Assembly (NCBI GenBank): GCA_965246855.1
Contig: CBDFFP010000003.1
Span: 1-64,000, forward strand
Direction of reading: 5' to 3'
DNA: 64,000 nucleotides
Origin: UBA1952 sp965246855
GTDB taxonomy: Bacteria > Bacteroidota > Bacteroidia > Chitinophagales > Chitinophagaceae
Shown: positions 1 through 10,500 of the stretch, one piece after another
Numbering within the stretch: position 1 is the stretch's first letter
Layout of the letters: each line of letters opens with the position of its first letter
The notes under the pieces: model-generated
The model's input: only the letters and a program-made list of their open reading frames with translations
Databases searched by the model: none
Told to the model about the DNA's origin: nothing
Position numbers and translations under genes: made by a program

Positions 1-483
1 CTGGCCTCCCATCTCGACGAGCAGCACCGATCTGAGGTCGTGGCCGGTATGAGGCCCATGGTCAGGGATCATCGCGGCGGAGAGGTCCCAGACCAGGGCC
101 TGCAGGGCTCTGCTCTGCGCATGGTAGAGCGCCTGCCGGGTCTCGTCGCCCATTGCGATCTGGTTCGCGGAGGTGGCGTCGAGGTCGTCGATGCGCACCT
201 GGATGAGCGAGATGATCTTGAACAGGTCTTCCAAGGGTGGATCCTCTTCGTGGCGTGACGATTGGCGAAGGACGCGCGGTCCTGGCCGGCGGTCCCGCCG
301 GATGTCGGACTGGGCGCGGTCTCCCCGTCGGTGGCCGATCACACGAACGCGTCGCCGCGCCGGGTCGGGAACCCGGGAACGCGTTGACGCGACCGGTCTC
401 GGGCGGCGCGACTGCTGCTGCGCGTGGCCGATTGCGTCCGGCGGGATGGTGACCCGCATGGCGCGGGAGGCCTTTGCTTCCAT
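1..483 (-). CDS. Hypothetical protein, 3' end outside window
   Basis: An open frame runs from an ATG at 483 off the left edge without a stop (161 codons visible). The first 80 residues are arginine-rich. The part after about residue 80 looks like an ordinary soluble protein, with an amphipathic stretch containing EDLFKIISLIQVRIDDLD and later QALYHAQSRALQALVWDLSA. I do not recognise the family. The start is weak: no convincing ribosome binding site precedes 483, and a GTG at 342 would skip much of the basic stretch. The surrounding kilobases carry many frame breaks, so the basic N-terminus may itself be a frame artefact. It is divergent from the HTH gene at 590. Confidence 0.4.
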   Translation of the reverse strand, partial: MEAKASRAMRVTIPPDAIGHAQQQSRRPRPVASTRSRVPDPARRRVRVIGHRRGDRAQSDIRRDRRPGPRVLRQSSRHEEDPPLEDLFKIISLIQVRIDDLDATSANQIAMGDETRQALYHAQSRALQALVWDLSAAMIPDHGPHTGHDLRSVLLVEMGGQ

Positions 484-589
484 GTTGCGGGTTGTAGGGT
501 GACCCACTTTTCAATATGCAACGACCTGACACGTTTCACGGACATGTTGCTTGGCGGCTTGTTGCAGATCGAGGCTCCCCAGTGGCTTC

Positions 590-1111
590 GTGGGATTCAG
601 ACCCGACCTCGGCGTCTTTCTGAAGCAACGTCGCCGCCAGCTGTTCGGAAAGCAGCAGACGCTCGCGGACGCGATCGGCGTAGCCCGGCCGAGTCTGTCG
701 GCGATCGAGAACGGCAAGGCGTTGCCGCTGCCCGACACGGTGGACGGGTTCATGCGCGAGCTAGGCGTCACCTGGGACATGATCCTCGTGCGTGGCGGGA
801 CGGATCGGGTCGCGCGGACCGACGATGCGACGCCGCGTGCCGACCAGAGGCTGGATCTCGGGCGGGACCTCAGGGAGGGGCGCAGGCTCGAGGGGCTTGC
901 GCTTTGGGAGGTGGCCGGACGCTGCGGCATTTCGGTGGCGCAGCTGTCGAGGATCGAGCGCGGGCAGGCCAGGCGCAGTTGCGCGTTCGAGGACGAGCCA
1001 GCCGACGCCGCCCTGCCGAGGGACTATAGGCGGCTGCGGTTCAAGAACCCGGAGCTTCGGCGCCTCTGCATGGCCACAGCCTCGGCACCATCCTCGCCTA
1101 CGATCTTCTGA
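590..1111 (+). CDS. XRE-family regulator with two HTH domains, 3' end probably scrambled
   Basis: A DNA-binding regulator of the Cro/C1 (XRE) type. Two helix-turn-helix units are visible. The first contains QTLADAIGVARPSLSAIENG and the second LALWEVAGRCGISVAQLSRI followed by ERGQA. Two tandem HTH_3-like domains in about 150 residues is a layout known from small proteobacterial regulators. The GTG at 590 puts the start just before the first domain; an in-frame TTG at 551 is the alternative. The last 15 or so codons (from about 1066) read over an alpha/beta hydrolase fragment in another frame, so the true C-terminus is probably lost at a rearrangement. The target is unknown. Confidence 0.6.
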   Translation: MGFRPDLGVFLKQRRRQLFGKQQTLADAIGVARPSLSAIENGKALPLPDTVDGFMRELGVTWDMILVRGGTDRVARTDDATPRADQRLDLGRDLREGRRLEGLALWEVAGRCGISVAQLSRIERGQARRSCAFEDEPADAALPRDYRRLRFKNPELRRLCMATASAPSSPTIF

Positions 1112-1248
1112 CCTACCTCTGGTCGGAGCAGAGCGGCGCGCGGCGTCTGCAGGAGGGCACTTCCGCGTTCACCGCCGCGTGCGAGGTGGAGCGGGCAGCC
1201 GCCACGCTGGAGACCTCGCCAACGACGGTCGCTCAGCAGAGCTCGTAG
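1066..1248 (+). pseudogene. Alpha/beta hydrolase fragment (nucleophile elbow), inverted relative to its N-terminal part
   Basis: Read on the plus strand, 1066-1248 encodes LHGHSLGTILAYDLLTYLWS and about 40 further residues before a stop. GHSLG is the nucleophile elbow of alpha/beta hydrolases, and the sequence around it fits large hydrolases whose N-terminus carries a VLVHGMGE motif. That N-terminus lies next door (1239-1605) but on the minus strand. The two parts therefore cannot belong to one gene as assembled. About 200 middle residues expected between them are missing. I infer a scrambled or foldback join near 1235, and a second near 1065 where the HTH gene ends. Confidence 0.6.
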
Positions 1249-1605
1249 AAGTCGGTTCGTACACCGTGTGGGAAGGACGCCGGAGGGACACTGGGGCGCG
1301 TCGTGATGCGGCGCAGTGCGAGCGATCCGGTTCTGTCGTCCGGCTTGCTCCAGACCATGGCAGGCTGCGGCAGCCCGTTGGCGATCGCGACGGGATCTTC
1401 CTCCCACAGCGCCCGGACGAAGCCCCTTGATGGTGTCCATCGGGATGTGCTCGCCCATGCCGTGGACGAGGACCACCGCCTGGTGCGCGACATCCACCTC
1501 GTGGTTCGGGGCGGGGGTGACGTCCACCGCCAGAACCGCGCTCTGGGGCTCGCCGTCGTCCACGGGGCGAAGGACAGACAGGAGCCGCCTCACCAACGTC
1601 AGCAT
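1239..1605 (-). pseudogene. Alpha/beta hydrolase, N-terminal fragment, frameshifted
   Basis: From an ATG at 1605 the frame gives a stretch with QAVVLVHGMGEHIPMDTIKG, the oxyanion-hole region of a large alpha/beta hydrolase family. At about 1428 the frame breaks in a GGGG run; removing one G continues into FVRALWEEDPVAIANG and later RTDFYEL. After FYEL (1239) coding similarity stops. The family normally continues with a membrane-associated middle part and a GHSLG elbow; here that elbow appears inverted at 1066-1248. Substrate is unknown. The gene is broken both by a homopolymer indel and by a rearrangement. Confidence 0.6.
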
Positions 1606-1866
1606 CTCAGATGCGAGTCCATGCCGTCGGCACGGTGGGGCAACGCCCGCGCGCGGCGCGCATTAGGGCGTTCGAGAATGTCCGCATCATCGCGCGCCGC
1701 CGATCTGGCCGGGCTGACGCCCAGGCGCCGGAGTTCAGACCAGATGAATGGGCTTTCGCGTTTCGACCCACGCTCGCTGAGAAGGTACAATAGGCGAAGT
1801 TCGGTGCCAGCAGCGGTGGCTGCCTACCAGGCTTGATCCGTGTCTTCGGCGAAACAAGATCCGACT

Positions 1867-3104
1867 CTAGTTCGACGACGCGGAACTTGTCCGACCGACT
1901 GTTTCTGGCAACGTACGCCAGATCAGCGCTCCTGCGAGAAACATGAGGGGCGCTGTCGCCATGCCGGCCGTGATACCATAGCGCGCCGCCATGATCGCGA
2001 TGATCAACGGCGCGACAATCGAGAGGATATGCCCGCCGTGGAGCAGCGCGGCCGCATATGACCGCAGGCGCGTGGGGAAAATCTCAGTGAACCAGATGCC
2101 CCAAGGATAGGTGCAGCTCAGGCAGAATCCGTAGACAAACCCGAGCGCCTTGATCAGACCGGGGAGATGCGGGACCGCCAGGAACCCGACGATGGCGAGC
2201 GCCGCACCGAAGAAGCCAATGCTTGGCACGCGGCGTCCGAAGCGGTCCGAGATCCAGGCCCAGAAGAAGCCGCCGGCGAGCGATCCTACACCGATCAGCG
2301 AGAATGCCAAACCGATCTCGGTTGCGCCGAAGCCGCGTTCCTGGCGCAGGTAGAGCGTCACGAATTCCGAGAACAGCTGGTATCCCGTGAAGTTGGTGCC
2401 CGCCATGATGACGCAAGATAGGGTGTAGCGGCGCCAGCGTGCCGACAGCATCTCCGCCCAGCTGCCCGCCTGCTCGGGCACTGACGCGTCATCGCGCTCC
2501 TCGCCATAGCCGATCATCTCGCGATCGTCGGGCACCACGGTCCGGATGAGAACGGCGACCAGCAACGGCGGTACCCCGCCGACGACGATAAGAAGTAGCC
2601 ATCCCGCGTCGCCGAAGAGAGCGCCAAGACCGCCCAGCACAATTTCGGCGAGCGAGAACATGCCCGAATTAAGCGCCTGTAGCCGTGTGCGGTACGCCTG
2701 CGGGAAACAGCGATACCGTCCATGGTGACCGCGGCGACGTAATAGCCGCCGAGAAAGAAGGCGACGCCGGCCCGCAGCAGGATCCAGGCCACGCTCGATG
2801 TCGCGACCAAGCAGGCGAGCGTGAGCAGCCCGCTGCCGACCGCAATCACGGCCGCGGTCGAGCGTCTCCCCACGCGGGCGATGACGCTCGCCGCGACCAG
2901 CGAACCGATGGTGACGCCAACATTCTGCGCAGCAGTGATACCCGCAGTCTGGGCCAGCGTCTGGCCAAAACACCGAGATCAGATAAGGGCGGACATAGCC
3001 GGGCAGTAGAAAGTTGTAGCAGTAGAAGAAATAACCAAACAGGATGATAAGATATGTGATTACCCGTAAACGAACTCGAACGTCGACCAGTGGATGTCTC
3101 GCAT
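1867..3104 (-). pseudogene. Major facilitator superfamily transporter, three single-base frame breaks
   Basis: A 12-helix MFS permease of the sugar/metabolite:H+ symporter type. The true start is the ATG at 3104 (MRDIHWSTFEFVYG), preceded by AAAGGG. Three breaks follow. Near 3061 one G is missing after VYG. Near 2975 there is one extra T in TTTT after LISVF, before GQTLAQTAGITAAQ. Near 2710 one T is missing in TTT between DGIAV and FPQAYRTRLQALNSG. Repaired, the protein is about 410 residues. The C-terminal half is intact and has typical motifs: AWISDRFGRRVPS between helices and WFTEIFPTRLRSYAA near helix 10. Homopolymer errors are likelier than true decay because all breaks are one base. Substrate cannot be told. 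Confidence 0.75.
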
Positions 3105-3445
3105 CAGCGTTACCCTTTCTTGATGGAAAGCGCTCAAACCGAATTGGTCGCTCATCGGCAAGTTGGTCGATCTCCTTGCACCGCATGAATGCGCAAAAAA
3201 TGGACTCTGCTTCGCATCAGCGATCTGAGAACGGGAAGCAGGTTGGGTAGCCAGCAGCTCGCCGGCGGTCCACGACGCGCCGTCCTGCGAAGCGAACCGT
3301 CTCGAAGCGCCCCGGACCGTATCCGGGGTGGGGCTCTGGATTATGAAAACGTCCGTCATCTCACGCACCCGCACCTCCCGACTGCACCTAACCGGCCTGA
3401 CCTCGCCGTTTTCGCACCGGATCACTTGCATCGGAGGGCGTGAGT
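3105..3445. other. Intergenic gap between transporter and giant RTX gene
   Basis: 341 bases between the start of the transporter and the stop of the RTX gene, both on the minus strand. An open minus frame runs through it into the transporter start but resembles nothing I know and has no good start. I see no clear terminator or operator. Confidence 0.3.
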
Positions 3446-4960
3446 TTAAGAAAAGTGCACATCAGCTGGCCTGAAGTTCGCGAGCGCTACATTGTGCAAT
3501 GTCAGCGTGTCCTGACTGTTGAGCGCGATCTCGAGATCGGAGCCTGACTGTCTGGTGGCGCCGAGCAGATGTGCCCAATCTGCGAATATGTCCCTGCCGA
3601 TCTCGATGACGTCGTGCGAGGCTCCGTTCATCGCGAACCCGTCTATGGCGGCGGAAACCGAAGCCCGCAGCGACACGGAAGAGGTCACTTCCGCTCGTCG
3701 ATGTCAGCGTGCTGCCGCTGGTCACGTCCAGCGCGGATCCTACCTGACGCAGGGCGACAGAGATCTCCCGAACCAAGGAGGCACCCGAGGCGCTCACAAC
3801 CTTCACGTGCAGCGTGTGGAGGTCTCCGCTCGCGCCAGTGACGGTGATGCCACTCTTCACGCGCAACTCCCTTCCATTCGCGATCGTGAATAGGGAGTCG
3901 ACCACAGTGACGCCGTCCGCGTCGGTGATCTGGTAGCTGAGTGCGTCCGATGGATCGCTGCCGCTTCCCTCCAGCACGCCGACCAAGGCGCCTTCCGTGG
4001 CGCCGATATCGACGATTCCGTCGCCCACACCCGTGGCGACCGAGACGATCTGCACCCGCTGATCGCTATGATGGTCGCCCGTTGCTGCACCGAAGCCGAA
4101 ACCAGGCTCTAGTACTGCCGTTAAGTAGATTAGCGACGATGTCATAAGACTTCGATCCGATCGGCGTGCCCGTCGAGCGAATAACTCAGCGTCTTGGTTT
4201 CGGCGGACCACCTGACCGTGACGTCGTGCCACGCGCCGTCCTCGATGTTGCCCCAGCAGGTGGTACCCGTCGACGCCCGTGCTGCTTGCCTCAACATCTC
4301 CGTTGAGGACGATCTGCGCGAAGTCGCTCGACGGATCACCGTGTGGAACGTTCCTGTAGGTGTCGAACTTGAGCCCGATCGACCCTGGATTGAGGACTCC
4401 GAGCGAGCCGCCACCAACGTCCTGCGGGGCCATCGCCGCAGGTGCGAGGGCAAAGGCGATACCGTCGGCGCCATTGTCGTTGGAACCAAAGAACATGCGC
4501 GTCGTCCAGACGACATCGTCCGACAGGTCGACAAACCCCCATACGTTGCCCGCCTTGTCGTCCTGTTCGGGTGTGAGCTGGTACATGTCGTTGCCCAACG
4601 CGACTGCGGACCCGTGCTGCTCCACGATGGAACTGGAAAACAGGAGAAAGAAGACGCAGCGCCTCCAAGCCGGGCCCGATCTGCACCACCACATCGCGAA
4701 CGATGCTCTGCCCGGCCTGATTGGCGATCTCGACCCGCACAGCATGAGACCCGCTCTGGACTAGCGGAAACCGCGACGCCCTGCCGGACCCTAAGCTCGT
4801 TGCCATTGACGATCTCGAAGAGCGAGTCAGTCTCACTCTGGCCAGCCCCGTTGACGAGCCGGTACGTCAGGACGTCAGTTGCGTCTCCATCGACGCCCAC
4901 CAGCTTCGCGACCAGCGCGCCGCCTTCGGTGCCAGCCGAGACCGCAAGCGCCCCAACCTC
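3446..4960 (-). pseudogene. Giant RTX protein, C-terminal part: second lectin-like domain, cadherin-like modules and T1SS secretion signal (frame-broken)
   Basis: Continuation of the gene that starts at 15590. In order of the protein: a cadherin-like module (LSQEVGALAVSAGTEGG and on), an L-type-lectin-like domain around 4600-4150 (YQLTPEQDDKAGNVWGFVDL, then WTTRMFFGSNDNGADGIAFA and NIEDGAWHDVTVRWSAETKT), a second cadherin-like module, and a C-terminal domain. The last 60 residues (FADWAHLLGATRQSGSDLEI, then DTLTLHNVALANF) match the T1SS target domain that ends many RTX proteins. At least five frame breaks occur, near 4770, 4640, 4255, 4150 and 3680, so no single frame covers it. The stop at 3446 is probably the true end of the protein. 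Confidence 0.7.
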
Positions 4961-6250
4961 TTGCGACAAAGTGAGGCCGCGAATCCGCTGCTCGTTTCAC
5001 TACACCGCCCGTCGATGCGCCAAACCCGAACGCCGCTGCGGTCGATCCGTTCAAGATAGCGCCCGCCACATCGTAGCTGCGGGATTGCGCTACCGATCCG
5101 TCCAGCGAAGAGCTGAGCGTGTGCGTCGCCGCATTCCACACGAGCCGCACGTCGTGCCAATTACCGTCCTCGACATTGGACATCGACACATAGGGGCTGA
5201 ACTGGCTGGACCCTGATGAAAGATCACCGTTTTTCAAGAACTGGTAATAGTCCGAGTCCGGTGCGCCAGCCCCGGTGTTGGACCAGGTGGCAAAGCGGAT
5301 CCCGAATGAGCTCTGAAGCTCGACGCCGTAGGGCGCAAACGACTGGCCCGCGACCAGTGTCGGGCTGGCAATGGCAAAACCCGATGCCGTCGCCGCCGCC
5401 ATCGTCGGTCCCGAAATACAGTTGGGCCGTCCAGACCGCGTCCTTGGAAACATCAAAGCTGCCCCAAAGCCCACCTGACAAAAAGCCTTGAGCCGCGGTC
5501 AGCTGATAACTGCCGTTGCCGCGGTCCTTCACGCTTCCCGTTTGCGAGCCGACCAACGGATTTCGAGGGGCGAAGTAGGTGAGACCGACGGGGCCCCGTT
5601 CCCCACGTTGCTCACCGCAAACCTGCAGCGGAATGGCGTGCGCGACACCGCCCGCGTGCGCGATGATCCGGATTTGTCCTGTCGGCTCGGCGATGGCGTC
5701 GAGGTTTGCACTCGAGGCCACCGTTACGACCCCAGATGCGGCATCCACCGCGAAGGTGCCGTCTCCACCATCAATGCTGTAGGTGACCGGGTTGCCACCG
5801 CCGAAGGCAGCATAGGTGGCGACCGTTCCAACCACGGTGCCAGATGCGGCACGGTCGTTTACGACCGGGGTCGCGGCCGTCCAGCCCTCGACCCGGTCGG
5901 CAATTGCGAACGACCCATCGGCGAACTGGATATTGTTCAGATCGACGAGCGTGTCCCGGCCGTCGCGGGCAGTGACCGAGTCCTGAACTAGGGTCTGCCC
6001 GGCATCACTTCTGGTAATGGCATAGTCGACAGACGCTCCGCGATAGCCGCCCGTGCCGCCCCCAGAACCGGTGATGATATCGTCGCCGCCTCCGCCATAG
6101 GCCAAGGCATCCCCGCCAATCGTCAGGTTGTCGGCGGCCTCGGTGCCGTGAACAGCCTGGACTTCCTTCATCAGCCGCGCGCGGTCCCACATGGAGCCGT
6201 CGGCGAACTGAACACGATCAATGCCCCAGCCCTCGGTGGCGCTGTAAACC
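4961..6250 (-). pseudogene. Giant RTX protein: cadherin-like module and first L-type-lectin-like domain (frame-broken)
   Basis: Continuation of the same gene. After the last B-type repeat come a glycine-rich calcium-binding stretch (ALAYGGGGDDIITGSGGG), a cadherin-like module (NPVTYSIDGGDGTFAVDAAS) and a lectin-like domain at about 5560-5010. The lectin domain shows GNGSYQLTAAQGFLSGGLWG, WTAQLYFGTDDGGGDGIGF and NVEDGNWHDVRLVWNAATHT, the pattern of bacterial L-type lectins (legume-lectin fold). Frame breaks lie near 6255 (one extra T), 5385 (TTTT for TTT) and 5000 (AAA for AA). Repairing them gives one continuous open frame. The first lectin domain would bind glycans; its ligand is unknown. 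Confidence 0.7.
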
Positions 6251-7598
6251 TTGATAGGTTAGCTTCAATCTGTCTCCGGTGCTGAGCACGGTTACGTAGC
6301 CATGGTCACCCTCACGGGAGAACGCCAGGTCGGCCACATTGAGATCGGTGAATTTTAGCGTATCGATGATCGATATGGATCCCGAGTAATCATAGATCTC
6401 GTCGCTGCCGTCACCCGACGCGTAAACGTAAGTATCGCTTCCGCCCCTACCCAGAAGATAATCGTTCCCCTTTCCACCAACGAACGTGCTGTCGAATCCA
6501 CCGCCATCGAAGCTGTCGTTACCATCACCGCCCCTGAACCAAGCGTTAGCAGCAATTGTTTGTCGATCAATCGCGCTGCCATCGCCGAATACGAGCCGCT
6601 CAATTCCCCAGGCACTGTCAGCCGCGAACTGGTGATCGACCTTGATCTGCTGTCCAGTCGATAGATCTCGGGCAAATAGATCCTCTCCCGCACGGCGCAG
6701 TTCCACCTGACTTGCAATGAGATTGGTAAGCTTCAGGACGTCGACGTCAGTAGCATTGGCGAATTCTGCAATTTCGTCATTGCCGTCCGCCAGAAGCGTA
6801 GCGATATTCATCCGATCCGGCATTGCCTTCGAGGTAGTCGTCGCCCTGCCCACCGAGTAATACATTTGCGTCACTGCCACTGAATAGTTGATCTGCCGCC
6901 GGCGATCCCCTCAGCCAAGCCTCTTGAAGCATCCTGGCTCGGTCCCACACCGTGCCGTCGGCGAATACCAGCCGCTCGATGCCCCAAGTTCCGTCGCTCG
7001 AGAACTCGTTGTCGACCCTGATGGATTGGCCAGTCGATTTATCGGTCACCCACATAGTTATCCCGCCGCGCCCATGGTCACGACGAAGCTCGACGTCGCT
7101 TGGATTGAGATCGTTCAGCGTCAGCACATCACTATCGGCTGTACTGCCGAGCTCGGCAATCTCGTCGTTGCCGTCGCCGGATGCATAGCGGTAATCGTCC
7201 GACCCGCCATTGCCCTCGAGGTAGTCGTCGCCTTGCCCGCCAACGAGGATACTCGGATCGTTGCTGCTGAAAAGCTGCTCGCCGCCCGGCGTGCCGCGCA
7301 GCCACGCTTCCTGTAGAAGTCTCGCGCGGTTTCCAAAACCGTCCCGTCAGCGAATATAAGCTGCTCGATGCCCCAGGCGCCGTCGCTCGCGAATTGATTG
7401 TCGACTCGTATTGACTGGCCGGTAGCTTTGTCGGTGACCCACATCGTCGTACCGCCGCGATTGTGGTCACGCCGAAGTTCTACATCCGATGCATTTAGGT
7501 CTGTAAGCTTCAGTATGTCGACGTCGGTCGCGTTCGCGACATCGGCGATCTCGTCGTTGCCGTCCCCGGAGGCGTATAGATACTCGTCGCCGCCGGCG
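6251..7598 (-). pseudogene. Giant RTX protein: B-type haemolysin-related repeats 4 to 7 (frame-broken)
   Basis: Four more copies of the repeat family seen at 7660-8760 in the intact frame. Each is about 123 to 130 residues and contains GGQGDDYLEG, then DEYRYASGDGNDEIA, then a strand-rich part, then WGIERLVFADGTVWDRA. The frame breaks near 7598 (AAA for AA), 7335 (two extra bases in TTTT and AAA) and 6790 (GG for G). With these repaired the array reads through. The family resembles haemolysin-type calcium-binding-related domains (HCBP_related), which bind calcium and fold after export. Confidence 0.7.
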
Positions 7599-10500
7599 TT
7601 TGCCTTCGAGATAATCGTCACCGCCACTGCCGACGAGGACATCCGACGCTTCGCCGCTGAACAGTTGCTCACCACCGGCCGTTCCCCGGAGCCAAGCTGC
7701 GGCCTGGATCTGTTGGCGATCCCAGATCGTTCCGTCGGCGAAGACGATGCGGTCGATGCCGCAGCCGTTCTCGAACTGGCGGCCGATCTGGATCTCCTGA
7801 CCTGTGGTCAGGTCCTTGACCCACATGGTCGAGTCCCGGCGGCGCAGCTGTACCTGACCGGGTCCGAGATCGGTCAGGCGGAGCGAATCGACCTCTCCGG
7901 GCAGACCGTAGTCGGCCAGATAGTCGGCACCGTCGCCGGAGGCGTACCGGTATTCGTCCGAGCCGGCGCGGCCCTCTATGTAGTCGTCGCCCTTGTTACC
8001 GACGAAGACGTCGGCTTCGTCGGTGCCGTAGATGTGTTCGCCATCGTTGTTGCCGCGCATCCATGCAGCGCTTGCGATCGCCGCGCGGTCCCAGACGGCG
8101 CCGTCGGCGAAGACGATGCGGTCTATGCCGCAGCCGTTCTCGAATTGACGACCGATCTGGATCTCCTGACCCGTGGCGAGGTCCTTGACCCACATCGTAG
8201 ACCCGTCGCGCCGAAGCTCGATTTGCGCGGGACTCAGATCTGTGAGTCGGAGCGTATCGACCTCTCCAGGCAGGCCGTAGTCGGCCAGATAGTCGGCACC
8301 GTCACCCGAGGCGTAGCGATACTCGTCCGCGCCGCGACGTCCCTCGATGTAGTCGTCGCCCTTATTCCCGACGAAGACGTTCGCGCCGTCGGTACCGTAG
8401 ATGTGCTGGCCGTTGTCGTCGCCGCGGATCCAGGCTTCAGTCGCGATGGTCGCGCGATCCCAAACGATTCCGTCCGCGAAGACGATGAGTTCCAGACCCC
8501 AGCCTTCGCCGGAACCCCGGAACTGATCGAACACCTTGATGGTTTCGCCGGTGGACCTGACGCGTCCTACGAGGTTGTCGCCTTGACGCTCGAATACGAG
8601 GTCGGAAGCATTCAGGTCGGCGAATCGGAGCTTGTCGATCGCGTCTGAGGCAGCGGACTCGTCCAGGATTTCGTCGTTCCCATCGCCCAGCGAGTAGACG
8701 TAGGTGTCATTGCCGGCGCTGCCATTGAGGTGGTCGTCGCCTCGCCCCCCGATAAGGACGGCGTTCGCGGCTCCGCCATCGTCAAGTGTGTCGTTGCCGA
8801 CGGTCCCCGATACCGTGACGCTTCCATCGTCGGTCTCGGCGCCCGCGATCGCGATCGTGACGGTCTGGATGACCGACCCTCCACGCCCGTCTTCGATCCG
8901 GACCGTGTAGCTGATGCCCGCCGTTTCGCCTGCACCGAGGAAATCGAAGTCCGAGTTGTGCGAGGAGAAGGTCCAACCCGCCGTTCCAGCCGCGCCGGCG
9001 GAAGGCTCCGTTATCGCGGACAGACTGAACATCAGCTTCAGCGCGGCCTCGGTCGGCATATGCGACCCTCCGCCCGACGTGGTGACGCCCGTCACGACGG
9101 AATTATGCACGTCCGCCACATCCGGGTCCGCGAAGAGTATCGCGCCGCTCAGCACGTGATCGGCTGTCGAGCCGGAGTCCGTGGGGTATTCAGAGAATGA
9201 ACCCGAGCCCGTCGTTCCGGATATGACCGTAGGCGCGCGGTTGGGTGGCCCTGGCCGAGTCACCAGCGTCGCGATGCCCTCGCGTGAAAGGACGGTTCCG
9301 TCACCGAACGTAACGTGATCGACACCTGCACGACCGCCAGGCGCGAATTGGCCGACAACCAGGATCCGGTCGTTGGCATCCACGTATAGGAACAAGTCGC
9401 CCCGGGCATTAGAGCTGATCTTGACCTGGTCGAGCGTGAGGCCCTCCAGAAGGAGGGTAGACGTCGAGGTTGCGTCGAGCTGTTGCTCCTTGACCTGCAT
9501 GAAGCCGTAGCCAGGCTTGTAGACGAAGGTGTCGTTCCCGCCACCGCCGTCCACGTCGATGAAGCGTCCGTGCGGATCCAGCCGCTCCCCGGCGGCCGTG
9601 CCGGTCATGCGGGCGACGCCGCCCTCCTCGTCGGCTTGGGCGACCAGGGACCCGACTGTCGCGGTGGTTCCATCCGCGAACCTGACCAGCTGGCCAGCGG
9701 CCGACCCAACGCGGGCGTTGCCGAGTCGCAGGATGCCGCCTTGCTGCGTCCCCAGGCCGAGCGTGTTACCGCCGTCCATCATCTGAACAAAGAGGCTGTT
9801 CAGGCTGACCACCCCCGGCAAGTCGATGAGCAAGTCGACGCTCGACGGCACGACGGCCTCGTCCAGCGTGATCGAGGATTGACCGGGGCTGACGGTGAGG
9901 GTGCCGGTCGCGATCGCGCGGATCTCCTCGCCTGACCAGATCTCGCCCGACGACCAGCGGATGGTCTGGACTCCATGGGTCACGTCCGGGCTGGCGACCA
10001 TTTGGCTGGCTATCGTGACCACGTCGCCTGCGCCCAAGTCCAGCACCACGTCTCCGCTGGCGCCTACTCGCGCGCTCACGAGCGATCTCGAGAACGGCTT
10101 GTCGATCTGCAGCACGTTCGAGGGGACGAGGCCGCCATCGTCCTCCCGGATCGTCAGGTGCCCTTGCCCCGTTTTGAAGTGAATCAAATCCCCGCCGCCG
10201 CGGCCTATGACCTCCGTTGCCAGACCGCCCGCGTTGAACTCCTGCGGAGCCGCGTCGCCATGCTCCGTCCCCGGACGAGCCGCGAGACGAGCGAGCATTT
10301 CGTCGTATGACCATGCCGTCCCGTCGTCGAACGTGACGCGCTGCATGCCGGTGGTGACACCGACTCCATCGAGGTTCAGCAGCGCGCCCAAAATGACTAT
10401 CCTGTCGGTTCCAGGCCCGGTCAGGATTAGGTCGCCTGAAGCATTCGCGTCCATGGTAATAGAAGTCGGCAAAAGGCCGCTTAATCGCAGCGTGTTCGTG

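Noticed and set aside
62..532. A minus-strand open frame of 156 codons at the left edge
   Set aside because: Its product is Arg/Pro/Gly-rich in the way of a shadow; the frame from 483 gives more protein-like sequence.
1599..1790. A 63-codon minus frame between hydrolase and transporter
   Set aside because: Arginine-rich, no family, no ribosome binding site; in a region with known frame errors.
3446..7600. Phase variation or programmed frameshifting in the RTX gene
   Set aside because: The breaks are many, lie in very short runs of different bases, and unrelated genes nearby have the same kind of errors.
7398..8648. A long plus-strand open frame opposite the RTX gene
   Set aside because: It mirrors the repeat structure of the minus-strand gene (GC-rich antisense shadow) and has no family resemblance.
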